DNA of 64,000 nt from Congeria kusceri (lineage: Eukaryota > Mollusca > Bivalvia > Myida > Dreissenidae): assembly GCA_027627225.1 (NCBI GenBank), contig CM051030.1, positions 22,665,105-22,729,104 of the forward strand. Reading direction: 5' to 3'. The position numbers and the translations under genes were made by a program. A model generated the notes under the pieces. That model had not been told where the DNA came from, made no database searches, and was given only the letters and a program-made list of their open reading frames with translations. Positions 23,251-35,647 of the stretch are shown here, piece by piece (positions within the stretch are counted from its first letter, which is position 1; every line of letters begins with the position of its first letter).

Positions 23251-24222
23251 GGGCCCGAGGTTATAAAACTTTCATTTTAATCTCAGCTCAAAACTCAACT
23301 CACAGCTCAATCTCCATGCTTAGCAGAGATTCTTGCTCAGTTTGAGGTTATCAAACATTTGGAAATCAAACTCAGTGGAGACGATTTTGTTAGCATGAAG
23401 TTTAATATATTTAAGCGATTAATCGGTCATCCACATTTACGTGGTGTTGCCCTAAGCATCCCATTTGTGCAAACAGTGGTATATTTTTACCGCGGTTTCT
23501 TTTTTCTGTCCAAGTTACTTACCAAACCACGAAAACAGTGCTTATAACCACTGGATAAAGTAAACAAGTTGCTTTTAAAGTCAATGGCCACAAAACTAAT
23601 TTGCACTTGAAAATTGCAATAACCATGATGAACTCTTAAATCGAAAATTGTGTGACGTATTAGCTGTTATGACGTATTTATATTGCGTTATTTGTGCGAT
23701 TATTTCCATTTTAATGTGCAGATAAAATGGCTGCAACAGGATAAACGCAATTATTTGTACAATAATGTGCATTACACTTTTGCAAAAACGACGTGAATAG
23801 GGTTAACACTACAATTATAACAATGGATATTTTATGTAGATATAAAGGTAAGTCCTTTCAAATGCATTAAACATGCGATTGTATGTTGTGCTGTTTAATT
23901 GTTGAATTGGAATTTAGATTTTATTTCAGTGTTGTAAAACACTTAAAGTATAGAATTATATACGTTAGTCATTTGTTCCATGTTTATTTGATCATCAAAC
24001 AGATGATATCATCACAGTTTACATAATTATTTGTCACATTTACATGTGGAGATCGACTCTGAGACAAGTAGCAACCAATCTCAGGATTTCTTGCTCAGCC
24101 TGAGTTTGAGCTCAGAGTTAAATTTTAATAACCTCAGATTTCCTGAGTTCAGTCTCAGGCTGAGCTAGGAGTTGATATTTGAGCTAGAAAATTGATCTCA
24201 AGAGTTTTATAACCTCGGGCCC
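23251..24222. mobile_element. 972-bp terminal-inverted-repeat DNA transposon, non-autonomous
   Basis: The first 20 bp (GGGCCCGAGGTTATAAAACT, 23251-23270) are the exact reverse complement of the last 20 bp (24203-24222). Similarity continues inward with AGCTCAAA and TCAACTC words. GGGCCC is itself palindromic, so the true repeat may start at GAGGTTATAAAACT with GGGCCC as a 6-bp target-site duplication. Internal partial copies of the end (GAGGTTATCAAAC near 23345 and ATAACCTCAG near 24129) are subterminal repeats. No transposase is present; the 62-codon frame at 23359-23547 has no motif. Confidence 0.85.
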
Positions 24223-24239
24223 AGTACATAATTTGAGTA

Positions 24240-26400
24240 AATTCATAGTGCAAATTACTTGTGTGTTATGCATTTAATTGGAGCACATGAGGTTTATAAG
24301 CATTTTCGTTTGTTAGTCGTTATACAATTTGCATATAATGCTGATTTATTACAAATAGATACCGAAGTATCTCTAAATATCTCTAAACATATTACCAACA
24401 TTAAAAATATTTTCCTTCAAGCCTACATGTCAAGCTGACTGATTAACGGTCTAAATTACATATTGCTTTTTATAAGACCACAAACGTTAACTGTTTAACA
24501 CGTTTAATTCCACAACAGCATGTAATACAATGTCCAGTTGTATAAACAATAAATTAGTAATGTTAGGCATGTTTTAGCGACACCAATAGGCCATGGACAA
24601 TGCATACTAATTTAAATAGTTGGCTTAGATAAAACAAATGTCTAATGACTTGATAACTGGATCCTATTTGGAATTTTACAATCCATATTGTTTTCAAACG
24701 GAACACGCATCTGTACCTTGTGCAGTCGACAACAACATACAAGTGATGGCAAAGTAGGAGAGTACTTAATGAATGCTCCTTTAAAATGTGTAAAATAAGT
24801 ACCAATACATGTTACACGTCGACTTCGGCATACGTCTCGCCCGAGCATTCCGCCACCGCCCGAAGCATTTTACGACTTCTTCCGTATATTGCGATGGACG
24901 GCTGTGACCATTCCTTCATATTCAGACAAGTGTGTGCAGCATGTCCTTAAACATTTAATACTCTTGACATGTTAACCGTGTACATGTATATCTACACTGT
25001 ATAAACACTTACGATCAAGTGAAAGATTTACATCCTTGATTTAAGAGTATTTAAGACTCTCTCAGCCATGTGTTATATATATAATATACCCTGCGAGTGA
25101 CTAAAATATACCCCGCGCGTAGGTCTAAAAATAGAACTTCGGTTTTTTCAAGAAATCCGTATTAGCTAACGTAGGCGCTTATTAAAATGTATTTCAAATA
25201 TCAACGTCGATGAGCAGTTGATTTTCAAAAATAAACTTTAGTTTACAATGTACGACTAGTTTGTTCTTTGAAGTACAGTATTTGTGTTCGGTATAATAAA
25301 ATCAATATTACAAGCATGTTAAGCGGTATAAAGTAAATATTTCTCTCCTCGAAGAGTAATGTCAGGCCTCGGTTGACATCACTCTCCTCGCATTCTATAC
25401 ACAGAGGATGACGTCACACGCCAAACCTCTGTACTTAACCGCATTTTTTGCCCCAAACGGCGAAATGTGCTTCCGCATAAAGTAATCCCGCGCATGAAAG
25501 TTGTTTCATGAAATGACTTTATTAATACCATTAATGAGTCTAATATTCAGTTAATACTGATAGTAGAATATATTTATGTTAATGAAAATATCAGTAGTTC
25601 GTGTTTAACGCTGTTTAGCGTGTTTAATATGAAAAGCTACTTTCACTTTCGTTTTGTGTGAAAATTCAAGGTTAGATTCCAGGAAATCCAATGCCCAAAG
25701 GGCCCAATTTTAAAACGGCGAACATTCAGATTTCAGATTGTGCAAGCTAGGTGTCTGTTAAAAGATGAATATTCCTCTTCCAAAAAGTGCAATAAAAAGA
25801 TATGGCATATTACTTCTAAGAGCTAGTGTCTCACTTGAATGCAGACACCGGTAGAAACCTGGGTTTCGGCAGTCATATTTCGACAAAAGCCACATGCCAC
25901 GGAAAACACATCCCAAAAGCTCATATTTCAAGTCAGTCTCCAAAGAAATGCACAAAAATGTTCCAAACTCACAGAGGATATTAGAAACAACCAGAAAAGG
26001 CATGTCTGACATTGCTAAATGCTTTTCATAGCAGAAGAAAAAAGGAACTATAGTAAAAGGTAATATTTCGAATGTAAAACGGAAGGAAACACATTGATTT
26101 ACTGGATCTAACATCAATGCGATGTTAAATCAACCATTGCGAGCTATGCTGGAAAGTAGCGCATACCCATAATGCTTAGAGCGTGCGTACACAGGTTTGT
26201 CAGACCAGTGTAGAGTCAGACCGATGTAGACACAACGCTCTCCTCGGGTATTTACTATACCCCTAAACTACCTAGTATATGTCTATAATATACATGTACG
26301 TGTATATAAGTCGCCTAAGTGTGCGATAGCCTTAAACCCACTACACAAGTATGTGTATATTAACTTTAACATTTACACGCAACGTCGTACATAATGCCAC
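24240..26400. other. No confirmed gene between the two signal-peptide exons
   Basis: No Ig exon was found between the first and second signal exons, so copy 1 has no private ectodomain here. A minus-strand frame of 119 codons (25758-26117) is the longest non-repetitive frame of the window. It is hydrophobic and Phe/Cys-rich, with no motif or splice support. Confidence 0.45.
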
Positions 26401-26491
26401 TTTAGCTGATAAAATTATATTTCAAACTCCCTATTTTAAACTCTGAAACGTACACGTCGTTTGCTTTTTAAAATATTTTTATGCGAGATTT

Positions 26492-26558
26492 ATGGAATAT
26501 AAATGTATCAAAACAATTAGAATTTTAATTGGGATAACTATTTTAAGCACGTATGCAG
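26492..26558 (+). CDS. Signal-peptide first exon (copy 2) of an IgSF-type gene
   Basis: ATG opens 22 codons reading MEYKCIKTIRILIGITILST-Y-A, then G|GTAACT. It is homologous along its full length to the exon at 22508 (offset 3984 bp), with the same 67-nt size and phase-1 donor. The hydrophobic core (ILIGITIL) and the small-residue end are conserved while other positions changed, which looks like selection for signal-peptide function. It is the nearer upstream candidate to the Ig exon at 48568. Confidence 0.7.
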
Positions 26559-26838
26559 GTAACTATTTAGTAATAATTATGTCATGTGCACGATATATTA
26601 ATGGTAGTAGTTAGGGTGGTTAGATGGTACCGGTGTATTATAGCACGTGACTGAAAGGGCGATGATATAACAAGCGTATCACCCTGGGAAACAGCCAGCA
26701 CGTTGTTTGATATTGTTTTTCAATGTTAGATATCATTTTCTACACAAAAATAGTGAAATATGTCAATTCAATTTATAGTATACTACATTACGTGTTCAAA
26801 ATGCGTAGTTTTGTAATGGAAGTGAACTAATATAATAC

Positions 26839-26918
26839 ACGGTAACATTTTAAATTATCTTCATTACATTGAAGAATAACGGTAACATTTTAAATTATTT
26901 TCATTACATTGAAGAATT
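26839..26918. repeat. 40-bp tandem duplication (2 copies)
   Basis: Two units of exactly 40 bp, starting ACGGTAACATTTTAAATTAT, differ by a single C/T. A recent local duplication in the presumed intron downstream of signal exon 2. Confidence 0.9.
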
Positions 26919-27189
26919 CAGTGAACTTGCGCATTTTATTTTCGGTCCGCCGCTATTTCACAGTAACTGGCAGATAGAATTCCATAAAAAATTAAAATTG
27001 TATTATCATCAGGTGCCGTAATGAACGTCAAATTTCACTTCGAACAGTCATTTTATAACAGTTATTCAATGAAAAATGCACATTTTTTTCGTCCGGCGCC
27101 ATATCTGATGCGATCGATACACATATATAAGCATCAGCAGGTGAACACTTTCGTGGGTCGTCCGATACAAAATATGCATACTGGCCATT

Positions 27190-27300
27190 ATTTTCAGTAA
27201 TATTATCGCAACCATTATCGTAATCATCATAATCATTATCATCATCATCATCATCATCATCAGCATCATCAGCATCATCATCATCATTTTTCTTCCTCTT
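27190..27300. repeat. CAT/ATC microsatellite, counterpart of the 22.9-kb tract
   Basis: An imperfect CAT tract with flanking unique sequence matching that after signal exon 1. The polyAsp and polyMet frames here are artefacts. Confidence 0.9.
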
Positions 27301-27485
27301 TATCAACATCTTAATCTTCATTATACCCTGAATATGTTTTATTGTAGAGTTTTATTTTTATATTGTTTGAACCTTTTAATTATTGTCAATTGATATTGAA
27401 TGTGTAAGCAGCTTTATTAACAAGAACCAGTACAAAAGTTGAGTGAAGTTCCTTGACTAAATTACCAATTGCATTTTGTATTGAG

Positions 27486-27590
27486 TTTGAACAGGTCGCG
27501 GTGGCGGAGTGATAGAAGCAGTATTTCATAGATTGAAATAGTATCGTGACATTACTTTCATCAGACGAATTGATATGGACCTTCAAATTC
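27486..27590 (+). other. Possible tRNA-derived A-box remnant
   Basis: GGTGGCGGAGTGATAGAAGC (27490-27509) resembles a tRNA D-arm/A-box (T-R-G-C-N-N-A-G-T-G-G). A matching B-box (GGTTCGANTCC) is only poorly suggested near 27582-27595. It may be the head of a tRNA-derived SINE. Weak. Confidence 0.25.
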
Positions 27591-27962
27591 GATCGTTGAT
27601 AAGATTGGGCTTAAATTATTTCGAATGTCTACGATGTCTTTCCGTAGGGAATGATCGATACCTAAATAGCAGGGTGCAGCACCTTTCTCCTTTTTAGTTC
27701 TGCCTGTTCCCCTCTGGGCAGGTCAACAGTTGAATATCTTTAGAAATATCATATGTTTTTTGCCAGTATTCAATGACAAATTCAGAGTCAATGCCTAAAA
27801 CCTTAATTTTATGTTGAAGCATTAAACTGATAAAATACCTGGATTTACCTAATTACTAGAAATGTTCAAAGAACTGGTGAGGCTTTCACACCCTGCCCCT
27901 TTTGAGCAGCAACCTGTAACTTTTCTGATCCTAGATCTTTCCCTACTTGCAGTGAATGACAG

Positions 27963-28672
<710 letters not shown>

Positions 28673-28849
28673 TGTTAATACATATATAAAAGCATCTTTA
28701 TTTAATGAAGGTATCAATATTAGAATTATATCTTATGTATTTTTTTTCAGACAGACAGACAGAGAGGCAGATATTGTACTATTAGTACTGTTTCAATCTA
28801 CAATAGCCTGCTTAAATCACACTTGGCTTATGCGTCATCACTACCGTCT

Positions 28850-29062
28850 TAAGTCGTAATTACGACTTTTTATCTTGTAATTACGAGATACTAAGTTGTA
28901 ATTACGAGATACTAAGTCGTATTTACGAGATTCAATGTCTTAATTACAAGAGAAAAAGTCGTAAATACGAGATATAAAGTCGTAATTAAGAGATATTAAG
29001 TTGTAATATCGAGATACTATGTTGTAATTACGAGATAAAAAGTCGCAATTACGAGATCTGTT
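28850..29062. repeat. ~21-bp palindromic minisatellite
   Basis: About ten degenerate units built on AAGTCGTAATTACGAGATAC. The unit centre CGTAATTACG is a 10-bp palindrome, so every unit can form a small cruciform. Confidence 0.85.
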
Positions 29063-29834
29063 TTCTTATATTGAGTATTATTTACTTATTTTTATTTGTA
29101 CACCTGGCACCAAGCCGCGCAATATTATTATGTATCAAAAACAATGCTAGCAGAGCATCTTCAACCAAAATACAAGCATGTGTCACTATCATTTCTCATT
29201 GTTCTGACGTTGGCCAGAGATTGCGGATTTATTGCTTATTTAAACCAGATTTTAGCAATGCATTTTAATTGGAAAGGAATGCGAACCTAATTGAAAGTAA
29301 ATAGGGTTCAAGACCTGTGTTACGAATCAGGAGTTCCGACTGCAGTATCCCTCCGTATGCGACCACAAACAATACGAAGTATTAGTTAAGCGTTTAGTTG
29401 AAATTAAAATAGAGAAAAGACGGTTACAAAACTATTGTGATTCGATATTTTAAGAATAGAAAAACACGTTTGTTTTAAATTGTTATACGTGTATATAATT
29501 TGAACACGTGACTATTGTTAACGAAACAACTGTTTAACAATCGTCTAGTTATGTTTTCATGCCATTACATATGTTCTAAGATAGTAGTAAAACATTTTAA
29601 AAATAATTATATCTCACATACACACACTTGCGTTGATTACGTTATTTATGTTAGTATGTTATGATTCATTCAACATTATTTATTGAACATGACCTGAATT
29701 ATGAATATAATAGAGTAGTTAAAATATAAAAGTTACATAACTAACAAACAGAAGTCGAATGGTTTTAATTGCACTTAATGCGAAACAATCGAGCTTCACA
29801 ATGCAAAAGCTATAACGGACGGAAATATGTAATA

Positions 29835-30280
29835 ACAAATTAGAGCGCTGAAGGCACTGCATTTGTTCGCTATTGCTAAAGTGTTAGTAGCCTGTAATAA
29901 CAACTTACATTATTCTACAAATTAAAGCTCTGAATGCAAGGTATTTGTTCGCTATTGCTAAAATGTGTTAGTAGCCTGTACTAGCAACTTACAGCATTCT
30001 ACAAATTAGAGCGCTGAAGGCACTGCAGTTGTTCGCTATTGCTAAAGTGTTAGCAGCCATAAAAGGTAGGTTAAGTTCGAATTTCGGCATAATATCTCTT
30101 ATCGTTCTTGAGTTATTCATTTAAAAATAGTGCAACTAAGGATTGTGCAGACACTACTTGAGTGAGAAAGTTTGTGTGCAATCATTAAGGAATTTTATCG
30201 AAGTGTTAGTAGGCATAAAAGGAATTTTAGTCCGATTTTGGGCATAATTGCTCTTATTGTAATTGAGTTATGCCACGTCA
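29835..30280. repeat. 82-84-bp tandem repeat, 3 copies, plus a further duplicated block
   Basis: Units begin ACAAATTAGAGCGCTG at 29835, ACAAATTAAAGCTCTG at 29917 and ACAAATTAGAGCGCTG at 30001, each continuing to TTGTTCGCTATTGCTAAA and GTGTTAGTAGCC. The last unit runs into CATAAAAGG...GGCATAAT...CTCTTAT...GAGTTAT, which recurs at about 30200-30275. Probably a decayed satellite. Confidence 0.85.
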
Positions 30281-30611
30281 GGCGACGCATCCGACTCTCA
30301 TAGTTCTAGTGAATATTAGTAATCAAGAAAAATAATTCAATGACTGTTGTAACATGTCTTTTTATCGCCGACTCTTGTTAAGTGTATTTGTAGAGTGGGA
30401 CATGATTAATTATTTCATTACAATTATTTTATTGCTTACTATATTATTCACTTGGTTGTAATAGTAATAATGATCATAACATAATAATAATAATAATAGT
30501 GATAACACTAATAATAATAAAGAACATAATGCAATTCACAGTTTTTCGGTAATCGCGCAGTACATGTACATTCCAGTCACCTTATCAGAACATTACGCTG
30601 CATATGGGAAC

Positions 30612-30684
30612 AGACTCAATAGCCGAGTGGTTGACGCCTTTAACTTTCACGCCGGCGGTAGGAGTTCGATCCCTATGAGGAGCA
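30612..30684 (+). pseudogene. Degenerate tRNA-like sequence (SINE head or tRNA pseudogene)
   Basis: A canonical A-box (TAGCCGAGTGG, from 30619) and B-box-like GAGTTCGATCC (30662-30672) lie at tRNA spacing. The central CTTTCAC resembles a tRNA-Glu anticodon loop (TTC), and the following GGCGG also occurs there in tRNA-Glu. The anticodon stem does not pair, the acceptor arms pair poorly and one T-stem pair is mismatched, so it is not a functional tRNA. It may retain an internal RNA polymerase III promoter. Confidence 0.55.
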
Positions 30685-31258
30685 GGATGTTTTCTCATTT
30701 GTATTCATTTCATTTTTGCTTGCTACTCCAGACGCTTTATTTATTGAAAAAAGAAGACATTTCTTAAATGAAATTATTATCGTTTTGAAAAATACGGAAT
30801 TGTACGGTATTTAGTTGTTTTTAGAGTGCTTAGCGGATTCTGCATGGAATTATCGTGCATTGGTATATGAGCCGTGTATAGGGATTTATCGTCATTCAAG
30901 TTCTGTGTTGGGCAGCAACAAGGTGGAGAAATAAAGAGGCAGTGCTGTAGAAGTGCGGCGCTCATGTTGGAATTTCATTTGTTGGATAGAGCGCTTGTTG
31001 GTGTTGATTCTATCGACGATGATAGGTGTATGTTTTTTGAGTGTGGTTCATTTAGTTATTATCAGTCATTATGCTTGTGTTTTTGAAAAGCTGAGTTGCA
31101 GTATCATTACTAGTATCTCAGCGTTTGGTTTGTAGAAGGAAGTCTTGCATATATACTTTCTATATCGTGCCCTTTTATGTAATATTTACAGCATTTCCGA
31201 TTTAAATACTGGTTTTAACACCCACGTTCATTAAGGTGAATTATTATTATTATTATTT

Positions 31259-33145
31259 ATGCCCCGGGCATCTTGATGTAGGAGGCATATAGTGATTGTC
31301 CTTTTCGTCCTTCCGTCCGTCCTTCCGTGCGTCCGTTGTCAACTTTTCATTCAAACAACATCTCCTCCTAAACCGCTTGGCAGATTTTTACCAAACTTCA
31401 CAGGAATTATTATTGGGTGACCCTCTTTCAAAGTTGTTCAAATCATTACCGTCTGCTGCATATATAGGTCACCAGAGCTAAATATATATTTAAAAAGTGT
31501 AAACTTAAAATATCTTCTCCGAATCCGCAAGGCCAAGAGGTTTCATATTTGGTATGTAACATCCTATAGTGCTCCTCTACAAAGATTGTTCAAATTATGC
31601 CTCTGGGGTCAAAACTGGCCACGCCCCGGGGGTCACATGGTTATATAGAATACATAGCAAATTGACTTTAGAAATCTTCTCCTCTTAAACCAAAGAGCCC
31701 AGAGGTTTCATATTTGGTATGTAACATCCTATAGTGGTCCTCTACAAAGATTGTTCAAATAATGCCCCTGGGGTCAAAACTGGCCACGCCTCAGATGCCA
31801 CATGGTTTCTATCGAATATATAGCAGAATGACTGAATAAATATTTTCCTTTGAAACCGCAAGGCCCAGAGGTTTCATATTTGGTATGTAACATCCTTTAC
31901 TAAGTTTGTTCAAATTATGCACCTGGGGTCAAAACTGGCCACGCCCCAGGGATCATATGGTTTATATGGAATATATAGCAAAATGAACTTAAAAATCTTC
32001 TCCTCTAAAACAACAAGGCCCAGGGGTTTCATATTTCGTATGTAACATCCTGTAGTGGTCCTCTACAAAGATTGTTCAAATGATGCTCCTGGGATCAAAA
32101 CTGGCCACGCCCCGGGGGTCACATGGTTTATATTGACTTATATAGCAAAATGTTGTTTAGAATCTTCTTCTCTAAAACCGCAAGGCCCAGAGGTTTCATA
32201 TTTGGTATGTAACATCCTTTTGTGGTCCTCTACAAATATTTTTCAATTTATGCCTCTAGGTTCAAAACTGGCCACGCCCCGGGAGTCACATGATTTATAT
32301 ACAGTGAAATAGCAAAATGACTTTAAAAAATCTTCTCCTCAGAAACCGCAAGGCCCAGAGGTTTCTTATTTGGTAGGTAACATCATATAGCGGTCCTCTA
32401 CAATGAGTGTTCAAATTGTTCAAATTCTGCCACTGGGGTCAAAACTGGCCACTCTCTGGAGGTCACATTGTTTTTATAAACTTAAATAGCAAAATGTCTT
32501 TAAAAATCTTCTCCTGAAACTGCATGGGACAGAGGTTTCGTATTTGGTTTGCAACATCCTATATTGATCCTCTACAAATATTGTTTAAATTATGCCCCAT
32601 GGTTCAGAACTGACCACAACCCAGGGGTCACATGGTTTAACTAAACTTTTATAGCAAAATGACTAAAATTCTACTCTAATGACACCGCAAGGCCTAGAGG
32701 TGTCATATTTGGTATGTATATGTGGTCCTCTACAAATATTGTTCAAATTATGGCCCTGGGGTCAAAACTGGTCACGCCCTGCGGGTCACATGGTTTATAT
32801 AGACTTACATAGCAAAATGACTTTAAATATCCTCACCTCTGAAACGGCAAGGCCCACAGCTTTCCTATATGTAGTACGTAACATTGCATAGTGGTCCTGT
32901 CTAAAGATTGTTCAAATTATGCCCCTGGGGTCAAATCTGGCAAAACCTCAATGGGTCACATGGTTTATATAAACTTAAATAGCAGAATGACTTTAAAAAT
33001 CTTTACCTGGAATTGCAAGGCCTAAAGGTTTGTTGAAGATCGTTCAAATTATGCCTCTGGGATGAAAATAAGCCACGCCTTGGGGATGCAAATTGCAATT
33101 GGGTTACAAGGTCTCAGGTGAGCGTCCTTGGGCCCTCATCTTGAC
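31259..33145 (+). mobile_element. Tandem-core element alpha-1 (~165-bp units, about 10 copies)
   Basis: Head: GCCCCGGGC, AGGCATATAGTG, a CCGTCC-rich stretch, then CTCCTCCTAAACCGCTTGG. Core: units containing GCAAGGCCCAGAGG, TTTCATATTTGGTATGTAAC, GGTCCTCTAC, TTCAAATTATGCCCCTGGGG and a GGTCACATGG block, near 31540, 31705, 31870, 32027, 32193, 32358, 32535, 32699 and 32854, then a short terminal unit at 33015. Tail: CTCAGGTGAGCG (33113-33124) and GGGCCCTCAT. Small frames inside it are repeat translations. Architecture resembles bivalve pearl/Helentron-type non-autonomous elements. Confidence 0.85.
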
Positions 33146-33605
33146 CTTACTTGCACAGTTTGTGTATTACCATACAATCTCGGATGGGATTGCTATTGGG
33201 TCAGATCACACCAGTTACACCTGAGTTATTGCTCCTTTGTCAAGCAAAAAAAGTGCAAAAATGTCCTTTTCCAACTATAGACTTTATTTCCCCAAATCTC
33301 AACCAAACTTTCACAGTTTGTGTATAACCATCAGATCTCAGTAGACGTATAAGCAAGATCAAACCAGCAACACCAGAGGTATAGCCCTTTGTTTGTGAAA
33401 ACAATATGCAAGTATGGACATTATTCAGGATAGAGACTTGATTTTTCATCCAATCCCTACCAATTGTGTACAGTTTGTCTATGAATATAAGACTACATGT
33501 GAAGTCAAATAAAAGCATGATAAAAACGTTATCAATGATTGGCTTGCACACACGATTTTGATTCAATGTTTACCAAACTTACACAGTTTGCGCATGACCA
33601 TAAAA
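33146..33605. repeat. Degenerate tandem repeat, CACAGTTTGTGTAT type
   Basis: CACAGTTTGTGTATTACCAT near 33155 is echoed near 33312, 33470 and 33580, each followed by an ATAAGA/AGATCTC-like phrase. Spacing is roughly 110-160 bp. This is a second, more decayed tandem core directly after element alpha-1. Confidence 0.65.
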
Positions 33606-33636
33606 ATTGATTGTTAACATTTGATTTCCAACAGGT

Positions 33637-33811
33637 GCAAACCTTGCATGCAGATGTTTGTACATGCCAAATTGATGTGTTCAGAGCCTGCATTAACAAC
33701 ATTTATCAACATTGGACAGAAAATTATGAAAGAAAAAGCAACACTGGACCTTATAGCACAGCCATCGTAATTATTGCATTGCAACTAGTTCCTCAAAACT
33801 GTTTGCAATAA
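33637..33811 (+). CDS. Possible 3'-terminal exon, unidentified
   Basis: Acceptor TTCCAACAG precedes GTGCAAACC. The frame continues with normal composition (LHADVCTCQIDVFRACINNI, then YQHWTENYERK) to TAA, which overlaps an AATAAA signal (TGCAATAAAG). About 35 bp further an isolated TTTTCCAG...CAG|GTAAGA segment could be a second tiny exon. Family not recognised. It may be chance or an old host-gene exon between repeats. Confidence 0.28.
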
Positions 33812-34087
33812 AGACATCAAAATCTGCTATTTCTACATTTTCCAGAATTGTCAATGACTGAATGCAAACGGGTCAGGTAAGAATATCGAGAAAAATGATT
33901 TGAGAACCATTAGCAAAAAAAAACAAACATCCACTTTCGAACTCGTACTTTAGTTAGCCCATTGCACTAACCGATGTTTTAAATCAAAAGCGATCCTATC
34001 CCCTCTGTGTATTGTTAAGATACCTTATTTTCAAACCTGTCACAACAGTATGGTCTTCATCTGTACCAGTTCTCAGGTGAGAGTTTT

Positions 34088-34109
34088 GGGCCATGATGGC
34101 CCTCTTGTT
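34088..34109 (+). mobile_element. 3' stem-loop tail of a tandem-core element
   Basis: GGGCCA-TGA-TGGCCC is a perfect 6-bp stem with a 3-nt loop, followed by TCTTGTT. CTCAGGTGAGAG lies just upstream. This matches the ends of other elements in the window and probably marks the right end of the unit that begins near 31.26 or 33.15 kb. Confidence 0.7.
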
Positions 34110-34439
34110 CTAAAATTCTTCATGTAGATTTATTAATTGCAAATGTTCATGTTAACAGTCATTTATGTAAGCTGACGTAAAAAGTCAATCAATTTGAATG
34201 ATAATAATTAATATAATTAAGTACCTTCAAAATGATATACCATCATCATTAAAGTACTTCTATTTATAGAATTTAACTTTTCGTAATTAATATTTTTATA
34301 CCGGTCAAAAGTAGTAATTATTTTTGCAATAAATCACCGACAACTTTTGGAAAGCAAAATCAACGCTTGTCAATGCAGCTGATATAGCTTTTATATTGAC
34401 ACAGTTTGTTTACAAAAACTATGGAATGGCGTTACACGT

Positions 34440-34786
34440 AGATGCTGGGGTAAAAGAAGCCACACCCAGGGGTCACATGGTTTCTAGAGACTTATTTGGA
34501 AAGTGGACTTTAAAAATCTCCTCTGAAACCGCAAGGCCCAGTGTACTATTTGCTTGAAACATTGTTTACTACAGATAATATTCAAATTATGCCCCTAGGG
34601 TAGTAACTGGCCACACCAGGTGGGTCACATTGTTTATATAGACTATAACATTCTTCTCCTGAAACTGCAAGGCAAAGATCTTTATACTCAGGTCAGTGGT
34701 TAGGTGACATTTGGCCCTTCTATTATAAGCCATTATGATTCCTTGAACTCAGGTGAGCGTCCTGGGATCATCATGGTCCTCTTGTT
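34440..34786 (+). mobile_element. Tandem-core element alpha-2, 5'-truncated
   Basis: About two core units (CACACCCAGGGGTCACATGG..., AACCGCAAGGCCCAG...) and a tail: CTCAGGTGAGCGTCCTGGG, the imperfect stem GGGATCATCATGGTCC, then TCTTGTT (34780-34786). No head is present. Confidence 0.75.
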
Positions 34787-35647
34787 TTTCAAAGTTGAGA
34801 TTTACACAGTATTTCACAGTTGGCGTATTAGCGTATATCCGAGATTATACAATTAAACAGACAGAAAGAAAGTTAGTGGATATACTGAAATCTCCACCTG
34901 GTAACTCTTCTTCCGCTATGTTAAAATGCGGATTCGTTTAATTTTAAGCCGCTGACCATGGAATCTAATCCAATACATGTGATTTTAGTAATAGGTCTTA
35001 TGAACAGTTATTGTGTTTATTCGTCCATAACTTGTTTCTTATTTACGAAAGGCATTTTATACTGTTTTGTTCAAAGGCGCTTAGTACGTGTGGAATATAT
35101 ACATGTACTATAATGTACATGCTGGTTTATTCCAGAGTAAAAACCAGTTATCGCAAGCAGATAAAAGACGATAGCAAGTTACCAAAATATTAATGATTCA
35201 CAGATTTCAATGCTTAGTCCTTGTATTTTGTTCGGTAAAATGCCCATTAGAAACAATTTCTGCAAAGTTTTCTTTTTATAGGCCTTTCCCAAAAACTAGG
35301 TGATCTCCCTTAGAAATTCATCCCGATATTGAGAATTCACATCCGCAAATTAGAAACCTGACGTTTGGCGACTTTTTTGCTAGCTTGCCATATAAAGTAT
35401 TATAGATCTAAGATCAAATTCAAGTTTTTTATCTCACATTTTAAAATGTTGTTGTCTCCGTTGTTGTTCTTTGCCTATCACCTTATGAAATTTCGCCACC
35501 TTATTGAACAGAACAAAACTAAAACACTTTTTAGAATTAATAAATTGATTTAAATTAAAGAGTGAAAAAATATGCCACAGCATTTAATTTTAAATTATGA
35601 AGAATTGTAAGGTGATGTACATTTAAGAGCACATCATGTATGTTTTT

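Noticed and set aside
25758..26117. 119-codon minus-strand frame, the longest non-repetitive one
   Set aside because: Hydrophobic, Phe/Cys-rich, no motif, no polyA or splice support; kept only as a remark in the intergenic entry.
33240..33566. 108-codon minus-strand frame
   Set aside because: Covers the degenerate CACAGTTTGTGTAT repeat; no motif and the opposite strand shows the repeat clearly.
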